Made by a program: the position numbers and the translations under genes. Positions 1 to 5,775 of a stretch of DNA of 7,281 nt are shown one piece after another. Within the stretch, counting starts at the first letter, position 1, and each line of letters opens with the position of its first letter. The stretch lies in the NCBI GenBank assembly GCA_030430835.1, contig JAUIKJ010000140.1, positions 1 through 7,281 of the forward strand. Direction: 5' to 3'. This DNA comes from Candidatus Hydrogenedentota bacterium. Its GTDB lineage: Bacteria > Hydrogenedentota > Hydrogenedentia > Hydrogenedentales > JAEUWI01. The notes below the pieces were generated by a model. It was not told the DNA's origin, searched no databases, and saw only the letters and a program-made list of their open reading frames with translations.

Positions 1-891
1 ACCGGTCTTGGCGAAGCGCTGCGACATGTGCGCGTAGCGGGTCTTCAGACCGTTGCCGTGATTGATAACAATAACATTTCCGTAGTCGCTTTCATAGGCG
101 GACTGTTCCACCACGCCTTTGGCGGTGGCGACAATTGGGGTGCCGTGCTTGGCGGCGATGTCGGTGCCCGCGTGGTGGCGTACCCGGCGCAGAATGGGAT
201 GGCGGCGGTAACCGAAGCGTGAGGTGATCTTGCCCACGCCGCCAGCCAGCGGCCATACGGCGGGAATGCGCTGGATGCGGTCGACCTCGGCCTCGGCATC
301 CTTTACGTATTCGGCAAGGCTCTGGTTGCGCAGGCGGATTTCCTGAATGATCAAGTCGGCCGAGGGGCGCGCCAGACCGTAGATGACTTCCGGCGGGCGC
401 AGGGCTTTGTCGATGGTGCTCACGGCGATGCCGCTGTAACCACCGGGACCGCCACCCTGTCCGTTACCGACGTCGCTCTCTTCTTCGCTGCTGCCGGCGC
501 GGCGCGGCGCGATGCCGGTGATGTTCCGGGCCTTCGCTTCCATGTCGTAGAGCTCGCCCAACTCAGCGGTAATCTTGCTGATGGTCGATTCGTATTCGGA
601 GCGCAGCTTCGCCTCCGCAGCGCGGACGGCGCTCTCGTCGACCTGGGTGACGACGGTGGCGGCTTCGGGCACGGGCCGGTTGGCGGCCTGCAATTCAAGG
701 AAACGGTTCGTCTCCTTGAGGGTATCGTTGTGGCGGGCGATCACCCGCTGGCGCTGAAAGAGAAACGTGGCGGAGAAGGCAAGGACCGCAATTACCCCCA
801 CAATCGCGAAGAGATGCCAACTCGAAGTTTCCAGCGTACGCGTGGCGCTGTTCCGATCATGCGGAATCAGCATCACTGTCCATTTCTTCAT
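1..891 (-). CDS. M23 (LytM-like) metallopeptidase, membrane-anchored, C-terminus cut by window edge
   Basis: Predicted zinc endopeptidase that cuts peptidoglycan cross-links, anchored in the inner membrane with its catalytic domain in the periplasm. The reading frame is open for 297 codons from ATG 891 to the window edge. Residues 1-25 are a short cytosolic part beginning MKKWTVMLIPH, an N-terminus I recall from M23 proteins often found beside bactofilin genes. One transmembrane helix follows (about 26-45), then charged helical, probably coiled-coil sequence (46-120), a Gly-rich linker (142-154) and a second helical stretch (175-210). The M23 domain starts near residue 213. Its first zinc motif is H240-A-G-T-D244, followed by GTPI, YGNVIVINHGNG and YAHMS (H288). 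The second zinc motif (HxH) must lie off the left edge, so catalytic competence cannot be confirmed. The start is chosen because it gives the conserved N-terminus; GGAG lies 11 nt upstream. Family call is firm, exact substrate unknown. Confidence 0.9.
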   Translation of the reverse strand, partial: MKKWTVMLIPHDRNSATRTLETSSWHLFAIVGVIAVLAFSATFLFQRQRVIARHNDTLKETNRFLELQAANRPVPEAATVVTQVDESAVRAAEAKLRSEYESTISKITAELGELYDMEAKARNITGIAPRRAGSSEEESDVGNGQGGGPGGYSGIAVSTIDKALRPPEVIYGLARPSADLIIQEIRLRNQSLAEYVKDAEAEVDRIQRIPAVWPLAGGVGKITSRFGYRRHPILRRVRHHAGTDIAAKHGTPIVATAKGVVEQSAYESDYGNVIVINHGNGLKTRYAHMSQRFAKTG

Positions 892-979
892 ACTGGATAG
901 TGCTCCAAGGGCCGATACAGGACGAGCGGGAGACAGACGTGTTGAGAGAGTTTGGTCGGACTCTCACTCCCGCACCGTG

Positions 980-1009
980 ATTACGGAAAGTATCCCATTT
1001 TCCTGTCAA
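980..1009 (-). promoter_or_regulatory. possible second promoter in the M23 gene leader
   Basis: A perfect TTGACA box (1009-1004, minus strand) is followed after 18 nt by CGTAAT (985-980), which matches four of six positions of the -10 consensus. It would start transcripts near 972, inside the leader of the stronger promoter just upstream. It could be a second start or a chance match. Confidence 0.28.
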
Positions 1010-1033
1010 CGGTTCCCACTCGTGATGCGCGGG

Positions 1034-1062
1034 AATATAGCATGAGGGACCGGTTAAGTCAA
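1034..1062 (-). promoter_or_regulatory. sigma70-type promoter for the M23 peptidase gene
   Basis: On the minus strand, TTGACT (1062-1057) and TATATT (1039-1034) are separated by exactly 17 nt, matching the sigma70 consensus at five of six positions in each box. Transcription would start near 1027, leaving a leader of about 136 nt before ATG 891. The position, between the stop of the upstream minus-strand gene (1116) and the peptidase start, fits an independent promoter. Seen by motif only. Confidence 0.55.
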
Positions 1063-1065
1063 TTG

Positions 1066-1085
1066 TTCCGGACATCTGACCGGAA
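1066..1085. repeat. short inverted repeat downstream of the HTTM gene, weak terminator candidate
   Basis: TTCCGG (1066-1071) and CCGGAA (1080-1085) form a perfect 6-bp inverted repeat around an 8-nt loop. It lies 30-50 nt beyond the HTTM stop codon. No clear T-run follows on the minus strand, so intrinsic termination is doubtful. It also sits directly upstream of the -35 box of the peptidase promoter, so a regulator site is equally possible. Confidence 0.25.
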
Positions 1086-1115
1086 TTTGTTGTGAAATTC
1101 TATTATTTCTTGACG

Positions 1116-2729
1116 TTATTGCTGCTTAGTCGCACTTTTCGTAGGTGCATGTGACGCAGTTGGTATGTTGCCGTGCGCAACTATCAGCGGAACCACCCAC
1201 GGCTTCGGCCAAAGATTACGCGGCGCGTCCGCGAGGTTGGCGTCCGGTGCAACCAGTGGCTGATAGGGGCGCCCATGCAGGGAGGCCCATACCTCGGCGT
1301 ACACCGCGACCGCATGGCCGCGCGCGCGCGCTTCCCGCTGCGCAAGATGATGGGCGAACTGCAGGATGAGGTCGGGGTCGACCGCCATGATCTCGATCTG
1401 CCAGGGCTGCAGGGTCTGGTGAAGGTCTTCGTGACGGGTCTCGCCGGTCACGGGATCGTGGATCCGGAATTGGATCAGGCGAAGCTCTGCCTGTACCGAG
1501 ACATCGGGGACGCCGTTCGCCGCATTGATGGCCTGAATCTGCCGGGCGAAGGCTTCCATCGCTGCCGGGTCCGTGCGCAGTGCGGCGGCTTCGTCCGCGG
1601 GCAGGTAGGCGTAGGGGTCGATGGTATGGCTGCGTCCCGTGGCCGGATCGTGCATCGTGTACCAGAGAAAGCGGGGCTGCACGGACTTGTGGCGCAACAT
1701 CATGCGCCATGCGAAGTGGTGCCCCTCTTCGGTCCAACTGGCGTCGCCGGGATACAGGAGGTGACGGAAGGGCACGAGGACCTGCACCAGCACCCAGCAA
1801 CCGATCAGTGCGACAAGGAGGGGACGCGGGGTGGGGGACACTTCCACGGTACGGGTCGCCGTTCCGAACGCCGGGCGCACGCGTGCCCAGACACGGCGCG
1901 GCCAGTCGGGGGCGAAGAAGAGGGTGGTGGCCACGATCATGAACCAGGGAAAGATCGCGATGTTGAAGAGCCAGGCGTTCGTCAGATGGAAGGCCGCGGC
2001 CGCGAGAAAGGCAGGGATACGGGTTGGTCGCCACAAGAGCGCGGGCACCACGAAGAGATCGAGTACCAGGCCACCGCCGCTGAAGAACCACACGGCGGTT
2101 TCGGAATGGGCCAAGGCGCCGACCAGAGGCCGCCCCGCCCAATCGGCGAGGTAGCTCCGCATCGGCTCGCCGCGCAACCAGTCGGGATTCAGTTTGGCCA
2201 ACCCGCCGTAGAAGTAGACGATGCCGACCTGAAAGCGCAGAAGATAGAGACACCATGCGGGCGCCTGATGGGCGCGCAGGCCGGGTCGCCGTCGGGCATC
2301 GATTGACCATTGCGCGTGGAGCGGCAAGAAGATCAGCAGGAAACTGATCAGGCACAGCAGATAGCCGTGGTTGATAAAGAGGGTCTTCTCGAGCAGAAAG
2401 AAGTAGGTGGTGGCCAGAAAGTTAATCACCGCCGCGAGACGATAGGCCGCCCCCAGCAGGATGCCGGCGCAGGCGAGGGCCTGCGCGGCATAGACCAGGT
2501 GCAGCACGGTCTCGGGCAAGGGGCGCACCCAGGCGAAGCCGAAGTAGGTGAAATGAAAAGCGGGGTCGACAAACCAGTGCTGGAAACCACCGTAGCCGGT
2601 GTACTCCACCCAGACGTGGTGCAGCATCAACAGACCGAAGGCGATGCGAAAAACGGCCAGCGAAGCGAGATCGACGGGCCGGAAGAGCGCGCTGCCGGCC
2701 CGGTGGGCGTGCGCGGCGACCTGGTTCAT
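1116..2729 (-). CDS. HTTM-domain integral membrane protein, vitamin K-dependent gamma-carboxylase-like
   Basis: Polytopic membrane protein of 537 residues related along its length to vitamin K-dependent gamma-glutamyl carboxylase (GGCX), which couples vitamin K hydroquinone oxidation to carboxylation of glutamates. The start matches the family (FRPVDLASLAVFRIAFGLLM, 16-35). NHGY with N120-H121 corresponds to the NHSY motif of human GGCX. GGLAKLNPDWL (175-185) aligns with its AGVKKLDADW, placing K179 on catalytic Lys218. FHLTNAWLFNIAIFP and FAPDWPRR (247-279) match another conserved block. About eight or nine hydrophobic segments lie between 22 and 322. The hydrophilic C-terminal part (about 330-520) retains WTEEG, WRMM, a VWASLHGRPYQ-like block and KPWVVPL, like the lumenal part of GGCX. 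The gene begins 8 nt after the YkgJ-family stop with no strong ribosome-binding site, suggesting translational coupling. Its substrate is unknown; no vitamin K reductase or propeptide-bearing substrate is in the window, and many bacterial HTTM proteins may do other chemistry. Confidence 0.9.
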   Translation of the reverse strand: MNQVAAHAHRAGSALFRPVDLASLAVFRIAFGLLMLHHVWVEYTGYGGFQHWFVDPAFHFTYFGFAWVRPLPETVLHLVYAAQALACAGILLGAAYRLAAVINFLATTYFFLLEKTLFINHGYLLCLISFLLIFLPLHAQWSIDARRRPGLRAHQAPAWCLYLLRFQVGIVYFYGGLAKLNPDWLRGEPMRSYLADWAGRPLVGALAHSETAVWFFSGGGLVLDLFVVPALLWRPTRIPAFLAAAAFHLTNAWLFNIAIFPWFMIVATTLFFAPDWPRRVWARVRPAFGTATRTVEVSPTPRPLLVALIGCWVLVQVLVPFRHLLYPGDASWTEEGHHFAWRMMLRHKSVQPRFLWYTMHDPATGRSHTIDPYAYLPADEAAALRTDPAAMEAFARQIQAINAANGVPDVSVQAELRLIQFRIHDPVTGETRHEDLHQTLQPWQIEIMAVDPDLILQFAHHLAQREARARGHAVAVYAEVWASLHGRPYQPLVAPDANLADAPRNLWPKPWVVPLIVAHGNIPTASHAPTKSATKQQ

Positions 2730-2737
2730 GGCGGTGC

Positions 2738-3322
2738 CTAGACCGCGGTGGCGGGCGCCGCTTTCTTCTTGGCCTGCCGGATGGTGATGAAGGTCGCGAT
2801 GAAGTCTTCCGGCTTCTTGCCCGGATAGTCTCTGCCGTTAAAGGCCGCCACGAGCGCGTCGTAGTCTTCGTGGTGCTCGGCGTCTTCCTTGTAGATTTCG
2901 TATAGGGGCTCGGTATCCATCACACCGTCACGGTTCTTCGGACAGCCGACGTCCTTGTGCAACGAGAACCCCTTGAACTCGCCGTCGCGGGTTTCTTCCA
3001 GCTTGAAGGGATACAGACGGCAGAGCAATGGGCGGGACTCGTAAATCGTGCAGCGCTTGGTCTGCTTGTCCAGGAAATGGCACCCCTGCGCACTGCGCTT
3101 GAGCGCCATCATGTAGCGCTTGTTCTTCACCTTGAGCCAGGTCGGGTCGTTCTTCTCGACGCCATCAATGTCGTCCGGGGTGATGAACTCGAGAAAGCGG
3201 TAGGGGTTCTTCCCCGTCTCGCGCGCCATGCGAATGACGTCCCACGGTGTGGGCAGACAAATCACATCGGTGCAGCAGTGCCCGCAACTGTGGCATCGGA
3301 AATTGACGGTATAGCGACCCAT
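2738..3322 (-). CDS. YkgJ-family cysteine-cluster protein (CxxCxxCC)
   Basis: Predicted soluble cytoplasmic metal-binding protein of 194 residues. The N-terminal cluster is C10-x2-C13-x2-C16-C17, followed by C22. A second set surrounds CTIYESRPLLCRLYPF, with C81, C91, C101 and C127. This is the arrangement of the YkgJ / zinc- or iron-chelating family, whose cysteines are thought to hold an Fe-S cluster or zinc; the biochemical role is not established. The C-terminus is Lys- and Ala-rich. ATG 3322 is chosen over in-frame starts up to 3598 because GGAAGGAG lies 7 nt upstream, the protein then begins just before the conserved cysteine motif, and the upstream extension would cross the divergent intergenic region and overlap the oppositely oriented gene. 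It is the first gene of a two-gene unit with the HTTM membrane protein. That suggests it helps mature, reduce or deliver a cofactor to that protein, but this is inference. Confidence 0.88.
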   Translation of the reverse strand: MGRYTVNFRCHSCGHCCTDVICLPTPWDVIRMARETGKNPYRFLEFITPDDIDGVEKNDPTWLKVKNKRYMMALKRSAQGCHFLDKQTKRCTIYESRPLLCRLYPFKLEETRDGEFKGFSLHKDVGCPKNRDGVMDTEPLYEIYKEDAEHHEDYDALVAAFNGRDYPGKKPEDFIATFITIRQAKKKAAPATAV

Positions 3323-3329
3323 CTCTTGG

Positions 3330-3337
3330 CTCCTTCC
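3330..3337 (-). promoter_or_regulatory. ribosome-binding site deciding the YkgJ-family start
   Basis: GGAAGGAG on the minus strand sits 7 nt before ATG 3322. It is the only strong Shine-Dalgarno match I see near the 5' end of this frame, and it rules against the longer in-frame starts. Confidence 0.75.
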
Positions 3338-3351
3338 GTTTCCGGCGATGC

Positions 3352-3381
3352 AGCGTAGCATGGCAGCAGGGAATCGCTCAA
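3352..3381 (-). promoter_or_regulatory. candidate promoter for the YkgJ-HTTM unit
   Basis: On the minus strand, TTGAGC (3381-3376) is followed after 18 nt by TACGCT (3357-3352), which is preceded by TG one base upstream, an extended -10 arrangement. Transcription would start near 3345, giving a leader of about 23 nt with the strong ribosome-binding site. The -10 hexamer matches only three consensus positions, so this is tentative. Confidence 0.32.
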
Positions 3382-3422
3382 AGCCGTGCGCGTATGGAAG
3401 CGCTGTTCGTTCCCGGCGCGCT

Positions 3423-3437
3423 ACGTTAAGATAACGT
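3423..3437. promoter_or_regulatory. palindrome in the divergent intergenic region, possible operator
   Basis: ACGTTA (3423-3428), AGA, TAACGT (3432-3437) is a perfect 6-3-6 inverted repeat lying 39-53 nt upstream of the DUF2804 start and about 100 nt upstream of the YkgJ-family start. It could bind a dimeric regulator and overlaps the likely -10 area of the plus-strand gene (TAAGAT, 3427-3432). It is short enough to occur by chance. Confidence 0.3.
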
Positions 3438-3460
3438 GCGATGGCCGAAACCCGGATCCA

Positions 3461-3469
3461 GGAAAGGAG
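3461..3469 (+). promoter_or_regulatory. ribosome-binding site deciding the DUF2804 start
   Basis: GGAAAGGAG ends 6 nt before ATG 3476. It favours this start over the in-frame ATG at 3386, which would add 30 residues, mostly basic and unlike the family. Confidence 0.75.
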
Positions 3470-3475
3470 CGGCGC

Positions 3476-4498
3476 ATGGCAGGCACCCCTATCACGAAGG
3501 AGATTACGGCGCCGGTAGAATTGTGTGGCGCGGATGGGCGCCTCAATCCGGCGGCGGTCGGCTGGTCGCGGCATCCGCTGCACATCGACAACCTGCACGG
3601 CCGCGCCCTACGCAAGAAGCGCTGGGACTACTGGTGCGTGATGGGCGAGGAATGCGCCGTCTCCATCGTGATCGCGAACATCGACTACCTCGCGCTCGGT
3701 GGTGTGTTCATCATCGATTACGCGACCGGGAAGGCGGCGGAGGCGGGGATTGTGTGGCCCTTCTCCAAGATCGTAACGCTGCCTTCGACCGTCGGCGGGT
3801 GCATCGCGATGGCGAATAAGCGCCTGAAGCTCTCCATGGACGAAACGCCGGAGGGTGTGCGCATCGAAGTCGACGGCAAGTCCGTCGGTGCTGCACCGCT
3901 GCGTGCGGCCTTCGACATCGCGCGGCCGCCGGAGATCGAGACGTTGAACGTCGTCATCCCCTGGGACGAGCGGACTTTTCAGTTCACGTCGAAGCAGAAC
4001 GGACTTGCGGTGAACGGAAGCTGTGTCTGGGGTGACCGCGAATACGCCTTCGCACCGGAGACGGCCTACGCGGTGCTGGACTACGGCCGGGGCATCTGGC
4101 CCTACCGGACGGCGTGGAACTGGGCGGTCTTCGCGGGCCGGTCGGGGGAGGACCGTGTCGGGATGAACATGGGCGCGAAGTGGACCGACGGCACCGGCGC
4201 GAACGAGAACGGGATCTTCCTCAACGGCGTGCTCTACAAGCTCTTCGAGGACCTCGAGTTCCGCTACGACACCAAAGACTTCATGGCGCCATGGACCATG
4301 CGCAGCATGGAGACGGACGCCGTGGACCTGCGCTTCACGCCCTTCCACGATAAGAAGAGCCGCCTCAACCTCGGCATCCTTAGTACGCGTGTAGACCAAT
4401 GCTTCGGCCATTACAGCGGCACCCTTTGCGTCGAGGGGCGGACGATTCCGATCGACCGCTTCATCGGCTGGGCGGAGGAACACTACGCGCGGTGGTAG
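3476..4498 (+). CDS. DUF2804 domain-containing protein
   Basis: Predicted 340-residue protein that fits DUF2804 over its whole length; the biochemical function of the family is not known to me. Recognisable blocks in order are GRLNPAAVGWSRHPLH (21-36), RKKRWDYW (46-53), FTSKQNGLAVNGSC (170-183), LDYGRGIWPYRTAWNWA (201-217), a Gly/Asn-rich block containing KWTDGTGANENGI (235-247), FGHYSGTL (310-317) and WAEEHYARW at the C-terminus. The sequence is rich in beta-type segments and aromatic residues and has no signal peptide or transmembrane helix, so a cytoplasmic all-beta protein is likely. It stands alone on the plus strand, divergent from the YkgJ-HTTM unit and convergent with the glycosidase gene. 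Alternatives such as a lipocalin-like binding protein or an enzyme acting on a hydrophobic substrate cannot be separated from sequence alone. Confidence 0.87.
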   Translation: MAGTPITKEITAPVELCGADGRLNPAAVGWSRHPLHIDNLHGRALRKKRWDYWCVMGEECAVSIVIANIDYLALGGVFIIDYATGKAAEAGIVWPFSKIVTLPSTVGGCIAMANKRLKLSMDETPEGVRIEVDGKSVGAAPLRAAFDIARPPEIETLNVVIPWDERTFQFTSKQNGLAVNGSCVWGDREYAFAPETAYAVLDYGRGIWPYRTAWNWAVFAGRSGEDRVGMNMGAKWTDGTGANENGIFLNGVLYKLFEDLEFRYDTKDFMAPWTMRSMETDAVDLRFTPFHDKKSRLNLGILSTRVDQCFGHYSGTLCVEGRTIPIDRFIGWAEEHYARW

Positions 4499-4532
4499 GG
4501 AATCGATGCGATGGCGCTTTGCTTTCAGGCCA

Positions 4533-4627
4533 CAACCCTTGCAGGGTTGATCGGCGGACATTGGAATCCCAGGGTAGCCTCCCGCTGGTCGGCAACCCTG
4601 GGCTGGGTGTCGTAACACCTTCGGTGT
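4533..4627. repeat. three-hairpin intergenic element between convergent genes, probably a dispersed repeat
   Basis: Three perfect inverted repeats are packed into 95 bp of the 177-bp convergent gap. First, CAACCCT-TGC-AGGGTTG (4533-4549). Second, CCCAGGGT (4568-4575) pairs with ACCCTGGG (4595-4602) across a 19-nt loop. Third, ACACC-TTC-GGTGT (4615-4627). In addition, GGTGT (4606-4610) can pair with the same ACACC, so the third hairpin has a mutually exclusive alternative. None is followed by a T-run. From memory, CCCAGGGTAG...CAACCCTGGG segments recur between genes in planctomycete-like genomes, so I read it as a dispersed palindromic repeat. It may also serve as a two-way transcript end for DUF2804 and the glycosidase. 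Confidence 0.6.
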
Positions 4628-4675
4628 AGAGTTTGCGGTGCGCCCGCAGGGACGCGCGACCACATGTACGGCGGC

Positions 4676-5641
4676 TTAGGGTCTGGTCTCGACTCCCTCG
4701 AAGAAATGCTCCAGCAATTCCTGCGGTGTGCCGTCGTACTCGGCGTGTTGCAGGTCGCCTGCGAAGCGCTGGTCGCCGCCGGTGTAGTAAATCCGGGTCT
4801 TGCCGTCCCAGTAGCAGCATTCCAAATCGGAGGCGTTGGTCTCGCGGATGTCGTCGGGGCGGAGCGGATGCACTTTGTTCTCGGGGTTGAAGGTGGCGAC
4901 GGGCCGATTCGCTGGGGCGTCCTGCCAGTCGACGAGATTCTTTGAGCGCGCGACGCGCGTCTCATAGCGGCGCTTGCCGAGCGATTGCAGATAGAGCGTG
5001 TAGAACCAGTCGCCCTCGTGGTAAAGCGCGGGACCACCCACATATTTGTCGCGGCCATACTCGGCGCCGGGGACGCGCTTCCACTCCAGCAGGTCATCCG
5101 AGGTAAAGTACTTGAAGGTGAAGGTTGGCCAGGCGGGATCGTTCGACTCGACAAGCAGCACGAAGTTCTCCGGACCGCGGCAGACGGAGACGTTAAAAAA
5201 TTTCTCCTGCGGCTCCGCCTCCAGCACGACGACGGGATCCGTCCAGTGGATCAGGTCGTCACTGGAGACCATTTCGATCTGGGTGATCTGCCATTTCTCC
5301 CCCGTGCCCCAGTCGCCACCGAACACGTAGACCCGCCCATCATGAACGAAGGCCATGCCGAGGCCGTGGCCGACCAAGGGCGTCGAGACGACGCGGTCTT
5401 CCGCCATGTCGCGGATGCGGATCTCGTCCTGCTCGATCAGGTCGCCATCCGGCGATCCCGGATGCTCCCACTGTTTCTGCCAGTTCTCGAGGAGATAGAA
5501 GCGATCCTGGAAGACGAAGGGTGTTACTTCGACGAGCGGAGAGCCGAGCTTGCCGAGGTAGCGGATGGGGTTCGTCCAATCGTCGGCGACGGCCGATGCA
5601 GTGCCAACGCACAGCGCAATGAGTGGGGCGACGAGACGCAT
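4676..5641 (-). CDS. secreted five-bladed beta-propeller glycoside hydrolase-like protein (GH43/GH32/GH117-like fold)
   Basis: Predicted exported protein of 321 residues that resembles propeller-type glycosidases acting on polysaccharide-derived sugars. Residues 1-19 form a signal peptide ending in AVA before D20. Repeated propeller-blade signatures are visible: SSDDLIHWTDP (126-136), TSDDLLEWKRVPGAEYG (180-196), GGPALYHEGDWFYTLYL (202-218), SKNLVDWQDAP (233-243), and NASDLECCYWDGKTRIYYTG (269-288) followed by EYDGTPQELLEHFF near the end, a C-terminal pattern shared by many such proteins. I cannot assign the acid/base residues or a CAZy family with confidence, so the substrate is unknown. ATG 5641 is chosen because it starts the signal peptide and AAAGGAA lies 6 nt upstream. 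The in-frame ATG at 5722 would add 27 residues read from the ACAGGAT repeat and hide the signal peptide. The gene is on the same strand as oppBC but separated from oppC by a repeat-filled gap. Confidence 0.75.
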   Translation of the reverse strand: MRLVAPLIALCVGTASAVADDWTNPIRYLGKLGSPLVEVTPFVFQDRFYLLENWQKQWEHPGSPDGDLIEQDEIRIRDMAEDRVVSTPLVGHGLGMAFVHDGRVYVFGGDWGTGEKWQITQIEMVSSDDLIHWTDPVVVLEAEPQEKFFNVSVCRGPENFVLLVESNDPAWPTFTFKYFTSDDLLEWKRVPGAEYGRDKYVGGPALYHEGDWFYTLYLQSLGKRRYETRVARSKNLVDWQDAPANRPVATFNPENKVHPLRPDDIRETNASDLECCYWDGKTRIYYTGGDQRFAGDLQHAEYDGTPQELLEHFFEGVETRP

Positions 5642-5647
5642 AGCGTG

Positions 5648-5654
5648 TTCCTTT
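5648..5654 (-). promoter_or_regulatory. ribosome-binding site deciding the glycosidase start
   Basis: AAAGGAA, within a longer purine run (A7 then GGAA) on the minus strand, lies 6 nt before ATG 5641. It supports the start that exposes the signal peptide. Confidence 0.6.
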
Positions 5655-5675
5655 TTTTCTTGTCCGCAGAGGGAA

Positions 5676-5767
5676 GGATTGACAGGATAACAGGATCGGA
5701 CACGATTCACAGGATGAAGCATATCCCTGTCAATCCGGTATATCCGGTTGCATCCTGTAATCCTGTC
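5676..5767. repeat. ACAGGAT palindromic repeat cluster upstream of the glycosidase
   Basis: The 7-mer ACAGGAT occurs directly at 5682, 5690 and 5709, and inverted (ATCCTGT) at 5752 and 5760, with an imperfect inverted copy ATCCCTGT at 5723. The outer arms GACAGGATAACAGGAT (5681-5696) and ATCCTGTAATCCTGTC (5752-5767) are inverted copies matching at 15 of 16 positions. A second, overlapping perfect 11-bp inverted pair is GGATTGACAGG (5676-5686) with CCTGTCAATCC (5726-5736). The centre holds ATCCGGT twice in tandem (5734 and 5743). From memory, such ACAGGAT arrays are dispersed between genes of several environmental phyla. The element fills most of the 155-bp gap between oppC and the glycosidase gene and therefore lies in the glycosidase 5' region. 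Confidence 0.7.
5705..5733 (-). promoter_or_regulatory. possible promoter inside the ACAGGAT repeat
   Basis: The inverted arm supplies a perfect minus-strand TTGACA (5733-5728). After 17 nt comes GTGAAT (5710-5705), only three of six matches to the -10 consensus. It would give a leader of about 57 nt to the glycosidase start. Plausible but weak. Confidence 0.22.
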
Positions 5768-5775
5768 TACGTGTG

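Noticed and set aside
857..1075. 72-codon minus-strand frame upstream of the M23 gene
   Set aside because: It overlaps the M23 start and both candidate promoters, has no ribosome-binding site and has no recognisable sequence.
1173..2306. Long open frame (377 codons) on the plus strand opposite the HTTM gene
   Set aside because: It is antisense to a gene with strong family signatures, is dominated by Gly, Arg, His and Glu typical of GC-rich shadow frames, and shows no recognisable domain.
4533..4549. Classical Rho-independent terminator for DUF2804
   Set aside because: The stem is good but there is no T-run after it on either strand, so I report it as part of a structured repeat rather than as a terminator.
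3608..4663. Long open frame (351 codons) on the minus strand opposite DUF2804
   Set aside because: Shadow of the DUF2804 gene in low-complexity Arg/Ala/Val-rich sequence; its 5' part runs through the three-hairpin repeat, which gives an apparent protein start with no family match.
5642..5722. 27-residue N-terminal extension of the glycosidase from an upstream in-frame ATG
   Set aside because: The extension is translated ACAGGAT repeat (Tyr-Pro-Val-Asn type words). Using it would bury the signal peptide, and the internal ATG at 5641 has a ribosome-binding site.
5676..5767. CRISPR-like array
   Set aside because: Repeat units are only 7 bp, occur in both orientations and lack uniform spacers; no cas genes are present.
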